Source: Cristatella mucedo (taxonomy: Eukaryota > Bryozoa > Phylactolaemata > Cristatellidae). Taken from it: a stretch of DNA of 64,000 nt. The notes under the pieces were generated by a model. That model was not told the DNA's origin. It worked only from the letters and a program-made list of their open reading frames with translations, and did no database searches. The translations under genes and the position numbers were made by a program. Where the stretch lies: assembly GCA_009760855.2 (NCBI GenBank), contig WPIO01000011.1, forward strand, positions 1-64,000, in the 5' to 3' direction. Numbering within the stretch: position 1 is the first letter of the stretch; every line of letters starts with the position of its first letter. Shown piece by piece: positions 57,296 through 64,000 of the stretch.

Positions 57296-58515
57296 CTGTA
57301 AAGCAATGATTTTCACATTACTAGTCATCAATCCATCTCCGATGCAAGCAATTTGAGTCTAAAGAAGTTAGATGTCGCCATTGCATTACAGACTCATCAG
57401 AGAAATCGTTTGCAGAGCGCTCTGCTGATAACGTCAGTGAAAGATAGTAACCGATGCTGCGTCGGCGATGCCGAACATTGTGGGAGCCACACGCTGATAC
57501 GAGGGTCATCGTGGAGACAACGTCCCGCCCTCCGGTCTAATTAAGCTGTGCTGTCGCATTTTCCGCTGTCGAGTCGTCGCGTCATTCAGCGGCTGACCGC
57601 TTTAGCGTGCCAGGATGCTCCAATCATCAACCATTGACCTGCTCATCCGCCATAGTTTTTCCACCGGTACCCAGACTGATAGACTCACTGCTATTACTTG
57701 TCTGTTGAAACCCAAGAAAAGACAAAACACAACAAACGATCCAATAAAATTACAGCCAGCCTATATTCATCACAGAAAATCAAATGTCAATACATAAGGA
57801 GAGAAAAATGAGGTGCCTTGTTAGAAACTTTGTTGCAGCAAAGCACAAAATACGGATAACCGTTTTAATTGAGTCTAATAGAATGACAGTGAGTTGTTTA
57901 CCGCCTCCAAGAAGCAACAATAACGTCATAATTTAAATAGCAGTACACACAATCAGAGACACTTTGAGCTTGGCTTTATTAAAAATAGCGCAAACAATGT
58001 GATTATACGATCCCCTCAAGCTGAGCCATGATTTAAACATCACCAAATCTAGGATTTTCCATCCATGAACGCACCACTAAGCCGAGTGAACATGCGAGAG
58101 CCTACAGAGTGCCAAGAGCTTCCAATATTTAAAAGCACAGAGATCGTAAGGTGAGCCTCTAAATCAGTAAATGCCAGGACTATGATGTGGAAGCAAACCT
58201 GCCTTCTCGTACGCCCATGTGGAGCAGTGGTCCATTGGCCGCCATACAGCAACTGAACGCTGGGCATTTAAACATGTACCTACTGAGATTTTCTATTCCC
58301 CGTAGCTGCCCTGCTACTAACCTTGAATCTCCTCCGCCGTCTGATAAGCCGATATTCCCTTGCTTACTGCACTTACGCGAATATGATGCAGGAGCTCCCA
58401 TGTTTCATAAATTGACTTAATGAAACAACTACACATAAATTAGGTTAAAGCTACCTCAGGTAACATCTTCCCAGTCCTATTGACGATTTACTGATTGTAT
58501 GCACAAAATATATGT
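57296..58515. other. No gene recognised
   Basis: Would include the intron upstream of the mucin-like region if that is transcribed. A GC-balanced patch at 57.35-57.6 kb has a 62-codon minus frame without recognisable features. Confidence 0.35.
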
Positions 58516-58519
58516 AATA

Positions 58520-58605
58520 CAATTACAATGTTAATTTGATAAAGTGTCTCACAGAACTCACTCTCTTGATTAGGCGCTTTAAATTTGCTGTACTAATGGC
58601 TGTGA
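58520..58605 (-). mobile_element. LINE 3' tail, decayed
   Basis: TTTGATAAAGTGTCTCACAG, AACTCACTCTCTTGATTAGG, CGCTTTAAATTTGCTG. Confidence 0.7.
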
Positions 58606-58879
58606 TGTAAATAGGAACAATAATCAAGTCGATGAAATAAATAGCAAAGATTCGAAAGATGAGAGCTATAAGAGCATTAAAGAACGACCTAATTTTAGGA
58701 TTTGGAGGTCCATGCCCAGACTTATTTGGTTTTGTGTTTAGTTTCAGCTTCATACAGTGAGTCCTAAGGGCTCATGCTGAGGCAAAGAATGCTTTTACAG
58801 CAATCGGAGGTCTAGCAGAAAGACTGAGGTCACCAGACTTAGGGAAATGCCTGAAAGGCCGAGGTCAACTGTTAAATGA

Positions 58880-59960
58880 TTTAAATCTCGCTTAAAAACG
58901 AGCTGCGTATGGCATAAAATTATCGCTTGTAATATGACTACATCAGGCTCATGGCTGCAGAGAGACAGAAGAGCTGGCGTGGTTTAAATCATACTTGTCT
59001 GATCGTGTTCAATCCACTGTGTCGTGGGGCCAACTCAGACATGAAGAAGAACACCATCCCCTCAGGCCCAGGTCCCTGCTTTTCTCCATTTATACACAAC
59101 CTCTGGGAAAAAAGGATAATGCCCATGGAATAGATACACTTATGCTACGATACTCAGTTGTAGTCATTTAAACCGTCGAACCCGCTGCAGCAACTGAGAA
59201 ACTGAATGCTATCATCTAAATATCGATCCTGATGTCGGAAAACTTCCTGAAATTAAACATCATAAAAACCGAACTGCGTAGACACCAGGTTGTGGCTGAT
59301 TAAAGGTTTTATGTTCTAATAAGGATATTGTGCACCTTCACCATGTGTCTGTAATCTAGGTGTCGTGTTCGCATAGCTGTCTCACTTGTGGGGTGCTTCA
59401 TTCAGAAGACTGCCTCACAGCAGCCACTCAAGAACTGATCCCTATCCGCCAGTGATTAAAGCCACCTCCTACAGTGCTTGTAAAATAACTAGCTCTTTGA
59501 AGTTCTGCCTTACTCTTCATTATTGCAATTCCTCGTATTAATAATAAAGAAAGCTTACGGTGCCACCAGCAGCGACTATAACAGGTCAAAGGGTTGAGCC
59601 TTCAAGTCCCAGTGGTTTTTGCACGTAACACTTTGCTGAAGAGCTGGTAGGGATGGCTGTCGGTTATAAAGACATAGAGCAAAGTTCTTACGCTGACCTG
59701 TCGCGCCCGCCACGGCTTTGGCTCTTCAGCTGAATCGTTACGATCAGTTTCGCCTGTTCGCGCCCTCAGGTCCTGTTTGACAATAAATTAGCTACGGTCC
59801 CATTCTCCGCTTAAAGACAGAAGTACGTGAAGCTTGGGGTAGCCTGCAGGTCCTAGACTGTGGAACTCTCAGTTTCCCACAACTTCTTACAAAACGTGAC
59901 ATTCAATGTAACTTGACTATATACATCACCTTTTCAGTGTGGTCCTGAACTGTCATCTAT
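58880..59960 (+). mobile_element. LINE reverse transcriptase, palm to C terminus, decayed
   Basis: Reads W-F-K-S-Y-L-S-D-R-V-Q-S in split frames, then PLRPRSLLFSIYTQPLGK, the PQGSVLGPLLFxIYT-type block of non-LTR reverse transcriptases. The YADD catalytic region follows, disrupted by a small deletion (TATGCTACGATACTCAGTTG). It ends with GPRLWNS-like and FPTTSYKT-like C-terminal pieces near 59.86 kb. Many stops and shifts. It may be a different subfamily from the 3' copies at 29 and 36 kb. Confidence 0.75.
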
Positions 59961-59994
59961 GCCACCACCACCTCAACTGCCTCCTAACTCTATG

Positions 59995-60140
59995 CTTCCT
60001 GCACTTTCTTGTTGCGTGAGACGAAGTCTGGTCACCGAACGTGTGTACCACAAAGCCATTATAGGCTGTGAGTGCACATAAAAACTCGTGTAACGCCCTA
60101 TCTTATGACTTTTGAGAGCGGTCTGAGGGAGACATTACAT
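59995..60140 (+). repeat. GTGAGACGAAGTC...GTAACGCCC repeat, second copy
   Basis: TTGTTGCGTGAGACGAAGTC, TGGTCACCGAACGTGTGTAC, TAGGCTGTGAGTGCACATAA, GTGTAACGCCCTATCTTATG, then GAGGGAGACATTACATT. Same order as 40.89 kb. Confidence 0.75.
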
Positions 60141-60719
60141 TAACTCCTGGCCTCGCCCGTCGACGCTGCTCAGTGGAAGCCTCGGCTCTGCCGCTACTTG
60201 AACGTATGATCGAGCGTGTTCTGCTCAGAGCGGCTCGATGAGGCGCTGGTAGCGTCAGCAGGCTCCTGCGACGCCGACTTGCCAGCCGTTCGGCAAGACG
60301 GCGAGCCGCGTCGGCGGTACTCACATAAACGTCCAGACGGACGGTACTGCGCCCGCCAACGTTGGCGACTGAAGCCTGGATGAGAGCCATGAATCGCTTT
60401 GAACAGCAGAAGCCGATTGCTTTTACGATCCAAGTCTGGCAGCGTTTGCCAGCCGTCTATACAACTCAACGGCAACAAATTTTGTGTGCTTGTGAGTGCC
60501 AGCTAGCTCCGAATAGCAACCGATCTTCATATACAATATTAATAATAGTAATGATAATAAAATAAAGATAATTTTTAACACGCCCAGGATCTCCATATTT
60601 CACTGTAATATAATTCACACGTCAGCCTTGAGATTTTTATTTGTCTAGGTAAGCCAAGACAAGCTACTTGGCTCATGAGACCATGACACCACACCAGTCC
60701 TCGAATTCATTTGGCACAA

Positions 60720-61075
60720 TTTATTAATAATACATTTGAATAGAATCATCAGAGAACTGAGCCCCTCTCTAGATTTGCACAAATACCGTGGGTAAAGAAA
60801 CTGACCGAAGGATTAATACAGACATTTGAAAGATGTCATGAACATGTACACGTGTATAGTAGGCAGTTTCAGCACGATAACACAAAGAACCATTGTAAGG
60901 ACTCACGTTAAAATGTTGTAATGATCGGTGTTTTGAAGTTTTTAAATTTGGTTATTTACGATACGACGTCGACCGGGAGAGTTCCAGGGCCTGAGCGCAT
61001 GAACTAAAGGCGTATTGAGAACCGACTATTGGTAGGACGCGTGCCTTAACCATTACGGCGCGACGCTTCACATAT
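60720..61075 (-). mobile_element. LINE 3' fragment with SINE-like edge
   Basis: TTAATAATACATTTGAATAG, ATCATCAGAGAACTGAGCCC, and later GAGAGTTCCAGGGCCTGAGC, GCATGAACTAAAGGCG, TGAGAACCGACTATTGGTAG, matching the 29.1 kb copy. At 61040-61080 a GCCTTAACCATTACGGCGCG string resembles the reverse complement of a SINE A box. Confidence 0.6.
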
Positions 61076-61149
61076 GCCAGAGACTCATAAAATGGCTCGC
61101 AGTAGCAAAGTGATAACCAGCAACTGCTGTGAGTTAATACTACCCACAT

Positions 61150-63490
61150 TCCTCGCGTAAATGGCCGCCCGCCTAGGAGCAGCGGCGGGGCAGCCGCAGC
61201 GCAGCCGCAGCAGCAGCTCGCATTCTGCCCATTGGCGGAGATTCCGCGAAGCGAGGAGCGCGGAAGTTATCGATCGCAACGACACGGTGCGGTGGTTAGA
61301 AGCGGAACGATCCTTGCAGTGCGCGCCGACCGAGCTCAGGCGAGAAGATCCCACGGTGAAGTACGTGCGGCAGCGGCGATCGAATAAGCAATGTAGCTGG
61401 CATCGAAGAGGCCGGCTTCTGAGGCGCGCGGAGTGCAATGGCGGAGTGAGGCGCTGCCATTTGTTGGCTCGAAGCGCCGCCACGGACGAGGCGGGAGGTG
61501 CCAGGGCGCAAGAAACTGGAGCGCGATTCAGGCCGCTCTGCGCTCGATGATTTGACTGTCGGCAGCATCTACACCCGCTGCCGAGTTAGGCACCTGCATT
61601 TGTTGGTGGCGCCCATGCCGCAATGTGGCTCAACGAGTATAAGAGAAAGATGACAGCGCGTTGTTACAAATGTCATGTGGTCGGCTTCCGTGTCGTCAGA
61701 TATGAGGCCAATTAACGCACAATCCAGTGGTCTCTATTCTCGGCCGATGCTCAAATACCTGAAACGCCTTGAACCTTTGAGAGCGCAGCCAGTTACCGTA
61801 GGTGCTGAATCAATGACCTCGACAGATCAACAGAACTACAGCATGACCATTAAAAGTGCCCCATCAACATATCGAGAGTCCGTATCCATAAAGTATATGA
61901 GTCTATTTAAGAGGATAGCGTACGGTTGCAGGCGTTCAATCAGCCATTGACTTACACCGACGGCCTCTTGGTGATTCCGCGCTCAAACCAGCCCAATGCC
62001 AAGGTTTGAGTTTGAAACCTTAACTGCCTTCATCTTCCCCTCAGGGAAAAGCTGGGTATAGTAGCTGGTCTGGTCATTAGTTGTCCCAAGATCGTGCAGA
62101 TCTCGCCATTGCTTTAGCTGGCGCCGCCGTCAGCGGCGTTCCAGTTGAGCTGAGACAGGATCGGTCCTGAGCGGTTTCAGGCGCCATCTACTGTGGGGTT
62201 GGCTGTCCAGTAGCTGCATAGCCTTCACGCTCAGTGAACTTGACGACGCATGGCTGCCCGAGATTCAGACGCTAGGTGGCGCAGTCGCTGCGGCCACGGC
62301 ACCGTCGGCCCGGTGACGGCGGGCGCCACAGCCTGGCCGGAGGGCCGGAGGCCGGAGGCCGGGAAAGTGTTGACGGCAGGGCAGCTTACGCGCGCTGCAT
62401 TCTGTGCAGCAGCGTGGATGGTGTTAAGCGATTTCGCCCGATCGACCGACTCGCCAGCTCTTCCAGCCTCGGCGGCGGAGGGTTTTGCCGGTCTGCACCC
62501 CGCGTCACCTCAGTGGGCAGGTTCACTCGGGGCTGACGCGATGTGCGAAAAATCTGGCAGTGGATTCGGTTGTCGTCGCCGCAGAGTTTTTACCACCGGG
62601 GTAATCCCGCCTCGGGCTCAGAGAAAGATGGCTGGCCATCTCTTGTAGTCCTCAAGAGCCTGGCGGCACACCTTTCTCTGCTTCTGCGGAGCAAGCTGAC
62701 AGCAACGGTCCATTAGCTTAAGTAATATCAAGTTTAACGAGGATTTGCCAAACGCGTACACCCATTAGCTGGTTTGGCCATGCCCCTTTTACCATCTCCG
62801 CTCAAAAGCGTACGCGTGTAATTGACCTGGTTGAGCGAGTTGTAATGCCCCGGGCGCCGCTGCCGCCGCCGCAGCGCTGCGACTGCTGCTTGAGGTCACG
62901 AAAAAAAGTCGCTCGTCGCTGATTTCAGTCGCACCCAGCGCCGCGCGTCGCCCGGCGTTCGCGATCGACTCGCTGGCGCCTCTCGGCGAGCGCCAGTGAC
63001 GTGGCGGCGCTCGCCGCGCATCGATCTCCGCGCGCCGCAGCGACTCACGGAGGCTTTTCGGCGCGCTGGCGCCGATCGCAGCTTCGCTCGCGAGCGATCG
63101 ATGGGGGCAGCAGCGTGGAGCGGGCGCGGAGGAGGGCGCGGCGCGACGCGCTCAGGTGGGTGCGAAGAGCCAGCGAGCTGCCGGCGCGACACGATCTACT
63201 GCAGCGTAACACCACTCGAGGCCAGGAGGAGAGCCCGTCTGGCGTCGCTGCTGCGGCGCCGTTGCGGCGAAACGCCCGGAAAGTGGCAAGAGCGTTCACG
63301 CTTGCAGCCCCTGGAAAGCGCCCGTGACAGTCCGGCATCAGCCAGGAGAACGTTGAGAGGAAGTCTTGGCCGCCGTTGTGCTCTGGACGTCGAGGCACGC
63401 GGATCGATCGCCATTGGGTCGTCGTGCGGCGCCGCAAAGCGGTGTGGCTCAGCCTCGGCCCAGTCCGCAGTTGAAAAACACTGAGTAAGT
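61150..63490. other. GC-rich region, no supportable gene
   Basis: High GC and CpG, especially 61.16-61.56, 62.25-62.6 and 62.86-63.48 kb. Long frames open on several strands at once, which is expected from composition alone. It may be a CpG island or promoter of a gene beyond the right edge. No frame gives a recognisable protein. Confidence 0.5.
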
Positions 63491-63694
63491 CAACTCCACC
63501 GGCAGCCTGGCCCCGGGTCAGCACAATAGGAAATAATATCCGCTCAGCCACGTTTCCTGCTTAAACACGAAGGTGCTGACCAAATTCGACGTATCGTTGC
63601 TTCTGTTTTATTTCTTACGTCATTTCCGAGATTTCATGACAATCTATCAGACCGACTGTAAATTAAAAAGCTCCTGACTTTAGCGCAAAAACTT

Positions 63695-63760
63695 CATAGC
63701 GTAACGCCCACTTGGTGCACTGTGGCTTGGTGAGTTACAGAATACAGAGATTAACTTTCA
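63695..63760 (+). repeat. Partial GTAACGCCCAC repeat
   Basis: AGCGTAACGCCCACTTGGTG, CACTGTGGCTTGGTGAGTTA, CAGAATACAGAGATTAAC. 3' half only. Confidence 0.6.
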
Positions 63761-64000
63761 TTAAGGAAATAAGGGTACTGAAATTAGAAGCGATATCAGC
63801 GGAAAACCACATACAGAGTAGCTTGCTGTAATTTCGTCCTGTTTATACACACGATGCTATGGATAGCACCCGGACTCACTGCAACGTGTCAGACCTAAGT
63901 GCAACGTGCCCTGTCACCACGACTGAGGTTGTGTCTGAGCACTTGGGGTTGATTTCACGCCCATCGAAGCAGATAAGGAAAAGCCTCATCTTCGTCGCCA

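Noticed and set aside
62250-62648. 132-codon + strand frame in GC-rich sequence
   Set aside because: Several strands are open together, there is no homology or domain pattern, and high GC explains the lack of stops.

Overview
This is animal (metazoan) nuclear DNA. The evidence is short spliced exons with GT-AG introns, a seven-exon renalase gene laid out like the vertebrate one, many 5'-truncated non-LTR retrotransposons, tRNA-derived SINEs, a hAT transposon with 8-bp target duplications, and long (GA)n, (CA)n and (TA)n runs. The repeat landscape suggests a marine invertebrate, but the species cannot be named from sequence alone.

Layout. 1-9.5 kb: no recognisable gene; microsatellites and decayed SINE pieces. 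9.5-10.8 kb: nested LINE/SINE debris. 13.25-18.41 kb: a GC-rich renalase (RNLS) gene on the + strand. All seven exons can be located by homology, but exon 1 has an in-frame TAG inside the FAD-binding region, and exons 1 and 2 do not join in frame with the best visible donor. 18.5-30 kb: mostly LINE and SINE copies, a (TA)n hairpin with near-perfect arms (22.6 kb), and minus-strand candidate exons for the end of a single-pass membrane protein (23.8-24.45 kb). 32.351-35.053 kb: one nearly complete hAT element with a broken transposase and a perfect 8-bp duplication. 36.9-44.2 kb: a diverged direct duplication of about 2.2 kb. It carries two matching minus-strand exons in each copy, and the second copy is interrupted by an unusual element built from GACATTTCCCC repeats and TTTAGGG-like repeats. 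50.66-57.3 kb: a Ser/Thr-rich, mucin-like coding region on the minus strand with about 25 tandem units of about 174 bp, heavily frameshifted. 57.3-64 kb: an old LINE copy and a GC-rich right end without a recognisable gene.

Renalase is the only host gene that can be named confidently. The minus-strand exons between 24 and 57 kb share a theme: Ser/Thr-rich extracellular stretches, one transmembrane exon and tail-like exons. They may belong to one or several mucin-like membrane proteins, but linking them needs transcript data. The many small indels in the tandem array raise the possibility of assembly consensus error, which should be excluded before any break is read as biology.
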